This document shows positions 11,309 through 22,941 of a DNA stretch of 64,000 nt, piece after piece. Each line of letters begins with the position of its first letter. The first letter of the stretch is position 1. The notes beneath the pieces were generated by a model that saw only the letters and a program-made list of their open reading frames with translations, had not been told where the DNA came from and made no database searches. The translations under genes and the position numbers were made by a program. Source of the DNA: Molossus alvarezi. Its lineage: Eukaryota; Chordata; Mammalia; Chiroptera; Molossidae. The stretch covers positions 124,272,501 to 124,336,500 of the forward strand of contig CM073886.1 in NCBI GenBank assembly GCA_037176705.1. Reading direction: 5' to 3'.

Positions 11309-11697
11309 TGATAATCAGTTCCTAACCAGGCAGGTCATGTGGGCAGTCCTGGCCCAGGCATACAACGTCTTTCGTGAAAGGTTTAAGCCAGCCCTGTCTA
11401 TTGTTCTTGTGCATCTAGGTTAACAGGCCTTTGAGATGCTGGAAATAAAACCCCTCAAAGGAGGCGTTAACACTCAAGAGAGCAAGTAAGCTTGCTAACT
11501 GTCCTGTAATCCAGTCCCCACCTTTCTTTCTCCATCGTCTTTATGTCTCCTCCTTAATTTCAAAAGCATAAGAGAAGCTGCAAACCTGTTATTCTCCGGA
11601 GCATTTGAGATCTTGCTCCCTGGCCTATGTTGCCAGTTTGGCTCAAATAAACTGTTATAAAAATTCTCTATAGATGTGGACATTTCTTTTGTCAACA
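11309..11697 (+). mobile_element. Solo LTR of an endogenous retrovirus (class I-like)
   Basis: The 3' portion has the layout of a class I ERV LTR: cataagagaagctgcaaacctg (core promoter/R start), a GGAGCATTTGAGATC box, GTTGCCAGTTTGGCTC and the poly-A signal AATAAA at about 11646, followed by a short U5 ending in CA near 11697. The 5' edge (TG near 11309) is a guess and the TSD is unclear. No primer-binding site or internal coding sequence follows, so this is a solo LTR. Confidence 0.6.
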
Positions 11698-11840
11698 GTT
11701 GATTATATTCCTTGGTGTTCAAGTGCTCCTGTCTCTGTTCTGTCTTCCTTCCCCTTTTATATCAGGGATGGAGGGAGAATTTGGAGCTCAGATATTTGGC
11801 TCTTATTTTGTTAGCAGAATACTGCATGGCACTAACTTTT

Positions 11841-12072
11841 CAAGACTTAAAAAAATTTTTTTTTTAATTGATTTCAGAGAGAGAGGAAGAGAGAGGGAGA
11901 AAGAGACAGAAACATTGGTGAGAGAGAACACTGATCAGCCGCCTCCTGCACGACCCCCACTGGGGATTGGGCCCACAACCTGGGCATGTGCCCTGACCGG
12001 GAGTTAAACTGTCGACCTCTTGGTGCATGGGTCGATGCTCAACCACTGAGCCACACCATCCAGGCAAGACTT
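11841..12072 (-). mobile_element. Ves SINE, CATGCCC/CCCAGTGGGG subfamily
   Basis: On the minus strand it has a GAGCATCGACC head variant, GGGCACATGCCC and CCCCAGTGGGG boxes, and a tail ending TGAAATCAATT. This is a second subfamily, distinct from the CTAAGGGC type. A short TSD, caagactt, lies at 11841-11848 and 12065-12072. Confidence 0.9.
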
Positions 12073-13039
12073 TTTTTAAGAGAGAGAATTCAGATAGCAG
12101 CTTTGCTATCTGTATACATTCAAATCAGAGCTTTAAAAATCCTGTTTTTCAGATTTTCTGAGGTCTTTTCCTTGTGGCATTTATATTCCGCATTCTTTGT
12201 TATACTGAGGATGGACTCAGAGGCCTCTTCCTATAATGAAACTGTTTTCTAGAGGTTTGTTTGCTAGCTATTTGAGAGCATTCATTGCAATATATGTGGC
12301 AGATGTTTCTCCCACTTAATTATACTACAGAAGAGTCTTATAAGAGAAATTTAGAAATTGCCTAGATGTCATTGAACATCAGCATTTTGGGATAAGATTG
12401 GTGATATGAGAGAGAAAATCATTAAGTCAGGGAAGATAAGCATTCCTAAACATTAAAGTATGCTTCAGCAAGCATAATTAAAGGTCTTTCAAATAAACAT
12501 TTAAATAAGGAGAGAAGGAGTCGCCATTCAAGAATGATGCTGAGTCTCATTCTCCTCCAACCCCAATAAAAAGTCCTTTTTCTTATATTGTCTCTTGATT
12601 CTCTACTTCTCCATGTAATCCAACAATTTAGTCTACCACTTTAGTTCAACCCACCGTCGTGTAGGAGGGCTATTGAGACAGTCCTGCCCTGGTCTGCCTT
12701 CCTTCTGCCCTCCTGCACACAGCCATCAAAATAGGTTTTGTAACATGCTTCTCTCATAATGTCTCTCTTGTGTCCAAAATCCCCCACTTGGACCACACGT
12801 TATGACAGTAAAATCCCACCACCTTTGGCTGGTGTCGGACCCAATCAATCCTATCAATTGCATATTCCTCCATTTATTGTCTCCCTCCCCCAGATGCCTA
12901 ACTCCTTCCTGAGTCTGACCTTTTAAGGTCAGGACTGAGTATAGGAGGGCTATTGAGACAGTGCTGCCCTGGTCTGCCTTCCTTCTGCCCTCCTCCACAC
13001 AGCCATCAAAATGTCTAGAGACATACCTGAGGGCAACTG
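12073..13039. other. Unassigned stretch with a 71-bp local duplication
   Basis: No gene recognised. A 71-bp segment at 12662-12732 recurs at 12942-13012 with two C/G differences, exactly 280 bp apart. The rest is AT-rich and pyrimidine-rich on the plus strand. Confidence 0.5.
12662..13012. repeat. Direct duplication, 71 bp, 280 bp apart
   Basis: Copies at 12662-12732 and 12942-13012, each running from taggagggctattgagacag to cagccatcaaaat. They differ at only two positions, so the duplication is recent relative to the surrounding old repeats. Confidence 0.93.
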
Positions 13040-13215
13040 ACCCTTACAGATTTTACATTGCTTAGCACTTGCTTCTGTATCTCTATGTCATTCCTACATC
13101 TACCGTCGAAGGTTTGCATCTGGGCTATTCTCTTCTACTGCAAGAGAACCCGCATCTGGTGCTTGCCTACTGCATTTCCCAGAAAGCCTCTGCCCACAGT
13201 GAGCTCAGGGGGATC
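13040..13215 (+). repeat. Possible L2 fragment
   Basis: ggtttgcatctgggctattctcttctactgc resembles the L2 'cctttgcacttgctgttccctctgcctgg' region, followed by a weakly similar stretch. Low certainty. Confidence 0.35.
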
Positions 13216-14046
13216 TGCGGGGTCATCTCTACCCAGACTCAAGGCGTTTTCCAGCTAGAAAACAACACAGGCTGTTTGAAAGGCCTCGTTTTGGAAACGG
13301 GAATGAAGAAAGGCAGCTTTTGTGAATGCTCTGGGAAGTTTACTGTGCAATAAAATGTGAAGCATTTTTATTCCTGTCTCAGTTTTAAAAACCAACTTCC
13401 CCATTTCTTATATTGAATCACATTTTTTAGGTTCTTCCAGAATCTATCTTCTTCTTTAGTTCTTCTATCACCCTACACATGTCTTTACTCATCCAGACTC
13501 GTTTTCTCTTCCGAGTCACCTGAACAAAATATTTTATCGTCTAACCTTTTCTCTTTTTTCAATGATGATACTTGATTTTCCTTGTATTTATCTGTACCTC
13601 AAACTTAACTTTATTCATTCATATTTTCTTGCTGAGTCAAGAGCGACTTCCCCTTCTCGTTTCCTTCCCCATAAGAAGCTCACTGCTAAAGACATTGCCA
13701 TTTTTATAGAGAACATCTTGCTATTAGCTTACCACAGGGAGATAGCCTCTTTTTAATTTCTCATTTTCCTGGCCAGTCAGTCATAATATTGTTTACATAT
13801 TTGATGTTGTCTGAACGTTTATTTGGAATTGAAGATGAGGTTTTATAATAAATTACCTCAGAGTACTCCAGTTTGCAGTAAAATATTCTCTATTATTTAT
13901 TACATTACCTACTATTTATATACTGGTTTGATTTCTATATTTAAGGGCCTTGAACTATCTGATAATCATTGAATGTTTTGTTTTGTTTGCTTTGCCTTTA
14001 CAGTTCTACTATTTAAATTTTGTTTTTAATGAATTCTATAATTGTT
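13216..14046. other. Unassigned AT-rich stretch
   Basis: No gene. T-rich on the plus strand, with no repeat I could name securely. Confidence 0.4.
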
Positions 14047-14089
14047 ATTTATTTATTTATTTTTGATTTTACAGAGAAAGGAAAGGAGA

Positions 14090-14133
<44 letters not shown>

Positions 14134-14256
14134 CATTGATTTGTTGTTCCACTTGTTTATGCATTCATTGATTGATTTTAGTATGTGCCCTGACCAGGGA
14201 TCAAACCTTGATATATGGGGACAATGCTCTAACCAACTGAGCTACCAGGTCAGGGC
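14047..14256 (-). mobile_element. Older tRNA-derived bat SINE
   Basis: The minus strand begins GCCCTGACCTGGTAGCTC, with A-box (AGTTGGTTAGAGC) and B-box (GGTTTGATCCC)-like motifs. GGGCACATACTA and a long (CT)n tract follow, then an AAATCAAAAAT tail. The head differs from the other SINE copies in the window (GGTAGCTCAGTTGGTTAGAGCATT), suggesting an older or different tRNA-SINE subfamily. The central region has decayed. Confidence 0.8.
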
Positions 14257-14994
14257 TGCACTTAAATGTCTTGTATCTAAGGGAAGATGTTGCAGTAGCG
14301 GAGTCACATGACATGCAGTAAACAGTATTGTCAGATACATATAGAGGATGGGGGCTATTGTCACCTTTCAAATAAATGGATGCCTTCCAGCCACGCACTC
14401 GTATCAACTCTTTCTCAAGTGAAGGGGTGGTTTCCTCCCTTCTGATCAGAACAAGTTTTTGCCGTAACAGTCCTCCTAATCCCTTGGTCACCAATTACTC
14501 GGCATTGTAACAGGGATAAACTCTGAGCAGTTGCCCAGGTGTGAACCCTATCTGTCCTGGAAGACGAGGGGAAATGAGACGCACAGAACTTAGGTCAGTA
14601 TTTTTCATGCCGGTTCTTGGCTGGCACTCCAGGCTGACAATGTGTGATGGGGACTACAAAGTTAAAATCCCCTTACCTTGAAAGATTCTCAGGCTGCAAA
14701 TCAAAAAAGTCATTAATATTAAAAATGCTACCTTTTGTGTGCTAAGGCATGGTTTGAAACTATTTTCTCTTTTTATTTATTAATCTTTCCCCTCCCCTCC
14801 AGGATTCCCTGTGCTGCAATGTTGAATATTTATCGCTGCAGGTTGATGGGATTTGGGCTTTCTTTAGCTGAGTAGCCGGAATGGCTCCTTGAAATGTGAG
14901 AGGCCCGAAGGTTTTCATACATTTTGACATTTGCTACCACACCTTGTCTTAGCTTGCTGTGTTTGGAGTAAATTGAAAACAATAGCAATACAAA
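14257..14994. other. Unassigned non-coding stretch
   Basis: No gene or named repeat seen. Confidence 0.4.
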
Positions 14995-15200
14995 TAATAG
15001 CTTGGATGTATTAAGCACTTAATGTATACAAGGTACTGCTTCAGGCATTTCATACAAATTACCTTAATTCATTTTCAAAAGAACGCTGGGAGGTATGCAC
15101 TATTGTTACAATATCCATTTTCAGCTGTGGAAACTGAGACACACAGCTATGTAAGTCATTCGCCCAGAGTAGCTCAGATCCACCTGGGGGAGCCAGGATT
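14995..15200 (-). repeat. MIR fragment
   Basis: Reverse-orientation MIR words in order: attaagcacttaatgtatacaagg, ccttaattcattttcaaaagaac, gctgggaggtatgcactattgttacaatatcc, gtggaaactgagacacac, then gagccaggattgagactgg. Confidence 0.8.
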
Positions 15201-16398
15201 GAGACTGGAGTCCATTTCCTATCTTTTAGTCACTACTTCATAACAAAATTATAGTGATCGAAAAGATAAGCATAGTTATATTTGGTGGCAAGGATGCTGG
15301 ACAAGGTAAGAGGATAGAACTGAGATTCCAAATTTAGTTAGTTTGATTTCTGGAGTCGCCCACATGCTTGGCGAGGTCAGGAAGCAGGATGTTTATTGGC
15401 TACAAAAAGTCCATGTCCCGACTTCATTCACGAAGGCCAGATAGCCATGCAGACAGCACACCGATCAGATCCTGCAGAAAGGCTCACACCTATCCCAGTG
15501 AGAATCCAGTATCCAAAAGAGAACCCAGTGGCAAGGTGTCAGGGAGCCTGCAAAAGAGTTTCTTGTGCTAAGGGATTCGAAGAGGGAACAATGTTTTACT
15601 TTAACCTCCCGGGGAAAAGATTATGCTGATTCCAGTGTAGGGTATCATTTACCCAGTTGCAATCACTCTTGCAACATAGAGATAGTCTTATTACTTGCTT
15701 TTGACATTCACCGTTATTTCATAGGTTTAAAAACATAAACTTTGGAAACTGAAGCCCTATATGGGTTCAGGATTTCTCCTTAGAGTCCTGTATATTTTAA
15801 TGATAGCTGCAATGAAGTGGGTGGTGTTTTCTGTTAATGGAAGCCTAAATCCAGGGATAAGGCCATTCCTCCGACTGAATACGTGAGAGCAACAGAAATA
15901 GATAATAACAGCATTTGGCCTTTTAACATAGAATAGCCTTGATCTAAAGGAACCTCAACTTAGCGCTATAAATTATGCACTAAAAAGAAATAAGACTTTA
16001 TTTCAGAACCTAAGGAATAAGAATATAGAACAACAGTTAAAACCAATACTTTAAAACTCTTTAAGGTGTCTTCTTTTGATTGTCATAATGACTGCTTAAT
16101 ATAATTCAGATATTTTCCTTAAGCCAGGCCATCCTACGCTCTTCTGGACAGACGGGACCCTGCCGATGATGCTCACTCCCTGAGAGTGCGATGGCTCTGT
16201 GGTGTGCTAAATGGGCTCTTTTCTGTGTCCGTCATTCTGATATTTAACCTTGAGAGCAACATCAGTCATCGGCCTGAGCCTCACGCTCGTGAGGAGTTTG
16301 AATTCCAGCAGTTGTAGTCTAGAGCCCAGGCTTTTCACTGCTATCCATCTGCTCCTTAAATTCGTTAACCAGCTCTGGAGCAATTTCAACAATAGTAT
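15201..16398. other. Unassigned stretch
   Basis: No gene recognised. A minus-strand open frame of 68 codons at 16207-16413 has no recognisable domain. Confidence 0.4.
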
Positions 16399-17240
16399 GA
16401 GTGTCAAGAACAAGCATGATCACACTACAGAACAAAACAGAAATAATATAGCATCCTGTAATAAGATCTCTCTAAATAATAAGTACTTTCTAGGTAAGAG
16501 TAAGTTACACCCTCCCGGTAACCCCCTGGGCTCCATCAACATTCAATCATAGCTGGGTCAGTTTTACAAGCTGTTCTTCAGGGAGGGAGCACATTTTAAA
16601 CATTTTTGAGTAGAGACATTTTTAGGCAAGTTTGATTGCCATTTGATAGAAGAAAATGAAGGAAACTGAATGTTTTCGGACTCTCTTAAAAGTGTCAATA
16701 TGCCACTAGAGGCTAGCATATCATTGATTTCATTCACTTTTTCCCCCAAAGAATGTGTGAGGTTTTTAGCCCCATTTTGCAAGTGAGAAACCTGAAATTC
16801 AAGAAGGCTTACTAACATTCCTAAACCCACTAAAGGTGGTCAGAATATAAACCCAGGGATTTTTGGTATTCAAAATCCACATCTGTCATTTAGCGCACCA
16901 AAAGATTGCTCCACTGAATGCAAAATACAGTTTCCAATTTTAAGAATACATTTGCATTAAGGCTTCCACACTCTGTTATTCAGAGGTGTGTACTGTGGCG
17001 ATGACAAAAGCCATTTTCTGAGGATCTCTGAGGCAGACGAGTGAAGACTTGGGAGTTTCTGGGCTGGTGTCTTCAAGGATGGTGGTGCATTCAGTGAATG
17101 TCCGATTTACTTAAAAACTGACTGGTTCAGTGATAGGATTAGAGTGCCAAGAACAAACATGATCATGCTACAGAACAAAACAGAAATAATAGACCATCTT
17201 GTAATAAGATTTCACTGAAGAGATCGCCTGTACTTTCTAG
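16399..17240. repeat. Diverged direct repeat pair, about 95 bp
   Basis: 16399-16493 and 17142-17240 align through gtgccaagaacaaacatgat, ctacagaacaaaacagaaat and tactttctag with roughly 85% identity and small indels. The copies lie about 743 bp apart with a MIR between them. They may be an old local duplication or two fragments of one unnamed interspersed repeat. Confidence 0.8.
16745..16860 (-). repeat. MIR fragment
   Basis: ccccattttgcaagtgagaaacctgaaattcaag, then ctaaacccactaaaggtggtcagaatataaaccc: the reverse-oriented core and tRNA-side of MIR. Confidence 0.7.
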
Positions 17241-18100
17241 AATTTAATGGGTCCACTTCGGGACATGTTAAGTATGAAGTGATATTGGGACATACGGCCA
17301 GAGCTGGCTAGTGGGCAACTGGGAACAAACGTCAGGAGTCAAGTTTGGGCTAAATTTGGGCATATGTAGTGCACAGGTGGAGATTTGAGTCGGTGGTAGA
17401 TGAGATTCGCCAGGTGGGATAGGGAGGAAGATCGAGGGACCAAAGGTGGCATTCTGTGGCTTGTCCAGGGGCTGGGAGCTGGGAGGAGGAGCCAGTGAAG
17501 GAGGCCGCAGGGCCTGATGGCAGTAGGAGACAATCAGAGGGACGAGTGTCTTTGAAGACACAGCAGAAGAAACTTTTAAGGAGAAAGGGTTGTCTGTCTA
17601 GTACAATGACAAAGAGAACTTAGGAGGATAAAAGCTGAAGATCCGCATGATCACAAGACACACAGTAAGTCACCGGAGCTACATTAGAAAGAAAAATAAA
17701 TGTTTTTTTAATGGAATTTTAAGACAATAGTCTCAAATCATAGACAGAGCTAATTTTTCACTATAGACCAACTTAACAATTAGGAGAGAGAGAAATTATA
17801 CTTAAAAGAGGACACTTGCTAGTCGGTGATCAGGCATATGTCACACAACCATTTGAGATGAGCTGAGTCCCCTGGTGAACGTGAGGAGCAGGAGGAAAGA
17901 AGCGGTTGAAGCAGAGACTCAGGAGCACAGCTATAGGAGGCTGAGTCAGAGGGGCACTCTGAGGGTGGAGGAAAGACAGATTTGGGCTTAACCGAAGGAA
18001 AGACATTATAACATTTTGAAATCTCAAAAATGACAAAAACTATTATTTAAAACAGTGAGTTCTGGGTAACTGTAAATTTCTAAGTTAAATTTCTTTTTTA
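17241..18100. other. Unassigned stretch, part resembling an old repeat
   Basis: gggacatgttaagtatgaagtgatattgggacat and caggtggagatttgag at 17255-17390 resemble the unnamed ancient repeat noted at 8265 and 9640. The remainder is unassigned. Overlapping minus-strand frames (up to 97 codons at 17268-17561) are proline/serine-rich because of GGGAGG-type words. Confidence 0.35.
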
Positions 18101-18110
18101 TGTGTGTGTG

Positions 18111-18360
18111 TTCATCCTTACCCAAGGGAATTTTTTCCATTGATTTTTTTAGAGTGGAAGGAAGGGAGGGGGAGAGAGAGAGAGAGAGAGAGAAACACTG
18201 ATGTGCGAGAGATACATCCAGTGGTTACCTCCTGCACGACCCTGACCAAGGCCAGGATCAAACCTGCCCCCCACATACGTGCCCTTGGCCAGGAATTGAA
18301 CCCAAGACCCCTCAGTCTGCAGGCCAATGCTCTAACCACTGAGCTAGACTGGCCAGGGCT
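18111..18360 (-). mobile_element. Ves SINE, older subfamily
   Basis: The minus strand shows AGCCCTGGCCAGTCTAGCTC, B-box GGGTTCAATTCC, GGCCAAGGGCACGTA, a CT-rich tract and an ending near TTCCCTTGGGTAAGGATGAA. No convincing TSD remains, consistent with age. Confidence 0.9.
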
Positions 18361-18424
18361 CCAAGTCATTTTTCCCCAACTACCATTTAAGTTCTGAGTG
18401 CTATACCAGCTGTGTAACATATAG

Positions 18425-18580
18425 TATTACATTAACCCTTTATGATAGTCCCCAAAAGCAGGCCTTTTAGTCACCTCATTTTACTTGACTGGTTAAGCAG
18501 CTTGCCCAGGACACAGCTCGTGAGACAAGCTGGTGTTGGGACTTGAGTCTGTCTGGTGCCCTGGTCCAGATATTTAACTC
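18425..18580 (-). repeat. MIR fragment
   Basis: attaaccctttatgatagtcc, cctcattttacttgactgg, taagcagcttgcccaggacacagctcgtgag and gggacttgagtctgtctgg follow the reversed MIR order. Confidence 0.72.
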
Positions 18581-20094
18581 GGTTGCCTCACTATGGAGGA
18601 AGGGTTACCACCCTGAGTATGGGACCGAGGAGATCAGTCTCTGCGGTTATGAAGAATCTACAATTCTGAGAAAACACAAGTTATCTAGGTCATATCTTAG
18701 GGTTTAATTATAGTTTAGCAGGACTGTTTTCCAAGAGAGCCAGAGGCGGAGCCTGGAGGAAGAGAGGAAGCAAGTCCTAAGGAGGTACCCAAGAAAATCC
18801 TTCATTTATCCTATTCATTCTCAGATCCGAGTTATCCTTAATTCAGAATGAGAACAGAGCCAAGATCATTGATAATCATACTGTTATGGGGTAAACGTTG
18901 AAGGGGGTTTGGAGAGCCCTGAACACTTCTCCAAATGTTGAGGACACTTTAGCTCTCTGAGCACTGGACACAACTCATAGACTGACATGAATATTATCAC
19001 AGTTCTTATCATGAGCCCGAGGTACAGGGGGCGCTTCAACAACCTCATCACCTTCATTCTCTGAGTCCACAAGTCTTCTGAGACTTTGTTGAATTCTGCT
19101 GTTTTCTGACTTCTCTTATTTCTTGAGCAGAAATAACACATAAAATCATCATTTTAATTTTATAATGTGTCAGCTATGAATATAAGAAGAAATATTGCAT
19201 ATTTATAGAGTGATCCATCAATCCAATTCTTCACAGAAGAATGCCATACTTTTAAATATTTTTTTAAATTCATTTTCTTGATGGCCTTGCTCCTTCTTGT
19301 GCTTGTCTAAGAGTGCCATATTTAAAGAAAAATTTTTTTCAAGAACATATGCATTTATGTGCAGAAAATGGGACTAGAATGTTGAATAAATAAATATCTT
19401 ACATGCACTTTCTCGTCATATTGCAAACTGTTTGCTCCTTTCAGCAGAGAATCTGACTTGACGTGGTGAAGCTTGGAGCAGAGAGCGAGGCGTTGCTACC
19501 CGATTCTTTTGTGTTTCTCCTAGTTATTTTGACAGTCCACTTAGTGTAACTGAAGAAAGCTTTATTCAAGTGAACATCAACTTCACTTTCCACTGAACTA
19601 TGACCTTAAAAAGCCAATCTCTTCGCTTCCTTTGGAGAGCCATGTGACTGCCTTGTCAGCAAGCTGCTGTTTCTGAATCCAGTGATTTCCTCTCCTACAG
19701 AGAAAAAGTGCTGTTATCATTTCCACCCCCTCGGCCGGGGCCGTCCTCTTGTATAGTATATGCTTTTTTTTTCTGTTTTGTAAAAGTGACTGCCTCTTCC
19801 TTTTTGCTTATTTGCTCAAAAATTGTTTATCCTAAAGAAAAATGTAAGGATATAAGCACATTTTATGTTCTGTGGAAAAATCAGCATTTGCAGAGATTTC
19901 TGGTCAAAGAGACAGCCTCAAGTTCTCTAAAAGATCTATTTGAAGATATTTATTTCAAATATCTAAACATAAGAAAAACATTGTCTGGTTAAAGCCAGCG
20001 TCACCCAAGTTCTTTCTGGTTTCTTTGTCTTATGAGTTTTATTTCCTCCCCAGCTTTTTATTCTGCATAACTCTTCTCTAACCTCTGACACAGG
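18581..20094. other. Unassigned AT-rich stretch
   Basis: No gene or securely named repeat. A 94-codon plus-strand frame at 19708-19992 has no recognisable domain and no sign of coding constraint. Confidence 0.4.
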
Positions 20095-21235
20095 AGCGAC
20101 TTCTGTCTTGTCTGGAGTTCCCCAGTCTGGACTTTCCAGGCCCTGCTCCGCTGTGATTTCCTCTCCTGGTGACTCTCCCTTCTTGTCTTCACCAGCTCAT
20201 CTCCCACCTCCTTCAGCCTGTTACCTGTTCCACCCTTACCATCTGCTTTTGTCCTGCGTATGCCTGCTGGGTATTCTCACATCCGCTCGCCTGGCTTGGC
20301 ACCTCGGCTGCTCACTGACCAGCCCCACCTTCAGCCCAGACTTCTCCCTGATCGCTGCCAGGCCCCTCCTGGGCGGCTCCTCCTAGATGTTCCACAGTCA
20401 CCTCAAAATTGACATGTCACAACACCTGCACCGATTATCACCTTCTGAGCTAAGTGTTTCCTGTGTCCCCTCTGTCAGGGAGAGCATTTTCATCCACGCA
20501 GACAGACAAGCGTCAAAACCTCTGAGCCTTCTCTTAATTGGACTCTCCACGTTTTCTTATATTGCTTCCTCTCTTCCGTCCCTGTTGTCACACGCTTAGG
20601 TCATGCAGTCACCAACTCTCCTCCAATTGTCACAGCTGCTTCCCAACTCCCTCCTTCCTTGTCTCCCTATGTTGTTGTCAAAAACTTATTATTAAAATGA
20701 CATCATGACATTCTTCTTCTTTGACTTTAGAGCCTCAATAAGTCCCCATTTCGTGTACAGAAAACCCCGCACTCCCTCCGAACAGACACTACGAAGCCTG
20801 TAGCCGTTCAGACTCAACAGCCTCTGCTCGGGGAGGGTCTCCCGTTTCCTCTCGCCAGCACCCGGAGGCCTTCGCGCCGACCCCACCAGATCATACCTTT
20901 TGTCTTGCTCTCTCCCTCACTATCCCTGCTGCAAAGGTGTCCCCTCCCCCTTTTCTTTCCCTGCTTAATGATCGATGCCATTCATTTTTCAGGAGCCAGC
21001 TCAAGTACCGTCTTTTCTTTGGCGCCTGCCCTGACCCCTCCGGCACACTCCTCTCTTACCGTCCCGCCTGCCTACATCCAGGGTCACGCACTGTACATGC
21101 TCCACAGCAGCAGAGGACGTCAGAGCAGAGGATGCTGTTCGTTCTTTTCATTAAAAGAGTCTACCATCGTGTCTGGCTTGTGATAGACAGTGGGTTCTTA
21201 TCTATTTGCTACATAAATGGAATGAATAGGTGATA
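20095..21235 (+). mobile_element. L2 LINE, 3' portion (about 1.1 kb)
   Basis: It follows the L2 3' region in order: gtcaccaactctcctccaattgtcacagctgc, aataagtccccatttcgtgtacag, cattcatttttcaggagccagctcaagtaccgtc, gcctgccctgacccctcc. It ends with gtgtctggcttgtgatagacagtgggttc and a gaatgaatagg end. The open frames inside it (92-98 codons) are L2 remnants or chance. It is 5'-truncated and heavily decayed, with no usable reverse-transcriptase frame. Confidence 0.75.
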
Positions 21236-22689
21236 ATAAACAATCTTCAGAATGGCCCCCTGATTCTGAAGACCTATCCTGAATGTTTATATGTCTACTC
21301 TGTATTTTCTTTCTTCCAAAGGATGTTACTGACTTTCGATCTGTGACAAGCTCTTCATGGGACTCCTGGGTCTGGCCCCAAGGACCCAAGGGGAGGACAG
21401 AGAGAGAAGAATCCAGTACTGGCACGCACAGCTACTGGAGCCGGAGCCTACATTTCCTCAGAGGCAACAGATGTGGCTGGCTACTCCCAGCCTCCACCCC
21501 TCATGTCACAAGACGGGGAACAAGACAGTGAGGCGGCAAAGCCAAGGGTTATTACAACGCGGTGTGTGTGAGATGAGAGGCACCCCCTCTTTCCACGGGG
21601 AATGCAAATGGGGGTGCCCAGCCTTTCTAAAACCTCCCTGGGAGAATCATTTACAAGACTGTTGTATAATTCACTCCCCTCATTGGGCATTTGCTGAGGA
21701 CAAGGGTTTGTCAATGTACCTGTACCTCACAGGTTCAGGGGACATCAGTCTTGGAGAAAGACGGGCGACAGGGGGGCAGTGTGAACTCATGCAGGTTAAT
21801 GGCCAAGACGGGGGATGCCTGTAAGTGAGGGGGACAGTACTTAGAAGGCAGCTGAGCTTGTCCAATCCCGTTTCAAGTCGGTTTCCCCACGCACTTCAGA
21901 TACAAGAGGCTGTGGGGTCTATGGCCAGGAACGGGGGCCGAGGGGCTGGGAGAGGGTGGAGCGGAGCTCCCAAATTATTGTGTGGAAAGCAGCTCAGACC
22001 TGGAGTCCCCAGAGAGAGCCAGAATCAGGGGGTCTGCCTCGAGGAGGGCTCAACAGCCAGGCTGTGCTCACCAAGACAGCGGATGGCAGTGCCCATCAGC
22101 ACGCCCCCCCCCACCTGCCACGCAGAGCCCCGGAAGAGCGATCCTGGGGTGACTGCAGGAGGGTGGTGTCCCTGAGACACACCTCCCGCCAGGTGAAGCT
22201 GCAGTGCACCTGGCCCTGTGTGAAGTGGAGGAGGACCGAGCTGAGGATCGGTCGCGTTTGATGACTGCCGGACTGAGGCTCAGTGTCTGAAAACCCAGGA
22301 TCCTGTGGAGCTGGCTCAGACCTGCCCCATAGAGAATTCACACCTGGGAGGGCACGATGGGGAGGAATGACTTAGGAATGTACAAGCTTCAAACATCTTG
22401 TTGAGTTAACACTGTTTAATTAATTAGGTATGTGTGCAAACTCATTGAAATTCCTAGGGATTCTGCAAGAAAAACTGACTTTTACTCCAAATCACTACCA
22501 GAGCAAACCCTTCATGGCTGAGTTATCTCTGAATCCCAGGAAGCTCCATCACTATGTGCCCAGTGAGCCCTCTGAGATCAGAGCATGGTCAGAGGCTCCG
22601 GGGGACATGCAGGGAACCAGCCTTGTTCTGACCCGAAACACGGTTCTGACTCACAGTCTGAGGAGAAAACAAAGACACATGGCAGCTTC
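21236..22689. other. Unassigned GC-moderate stretch
   Basis: Open frames of 155 codons (21357-21824) and 116 codons (21825-22175) lie end to end on the plus strand in frame 3, separated by a single stop (TGA at 21825-21827 read with offset). No domain, signal peptide or splice evidence supports coding. Composition around 22080-22160 is C-rich. Confidence 0.4.
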
Positions 22690-22941
22690 TACTCAGACCA
22701 CAGTTTAATTATTATTTTTTTCCTTTATTGGTTTGAGAGAGAGAGGAAATGAGAGGGAGAGAGATAGAAACATCGATGAGAGAGAACATCGATTGGCTGC
22801 CTCCTGCATGCCCCCCACTGGGGATCAGACCCACAACCTGGGCTTGTGCCCTGATCAGGAATCAAACTGGTGACCTCTTGGTGCAGGGGCGACGCTCAAC
22901 CACTGAGCCACACTGGCTGGCCGTACTCAGACCACAGTTTA
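22690..22941 (-). mobile_element. Ves SINE, CATGCCC/CCCAGTGGGG subfamily, long TSD
   Basis: The minus strand shows the head GGCCAGCCAGTGTGGCTC, a CCCCAGTGGGGGGC box and a CAATCGATGTTCTCTC tract. A perfect 18-bp TSD, tactcagaccacagttta, lies at 22690-22707 and 22924-22941. The perfect TSD indicates a fairly recent insertion of the second subfamily. Confidence 0.95.

Noticed and set aside
21357..22175. Two successive plus-strand frames (155 and 116 codons) as exons of one gene
   Set aside because: No domain or codon bias supports them and no clear splice sites join them. Similar frames occur on the opposite strand.
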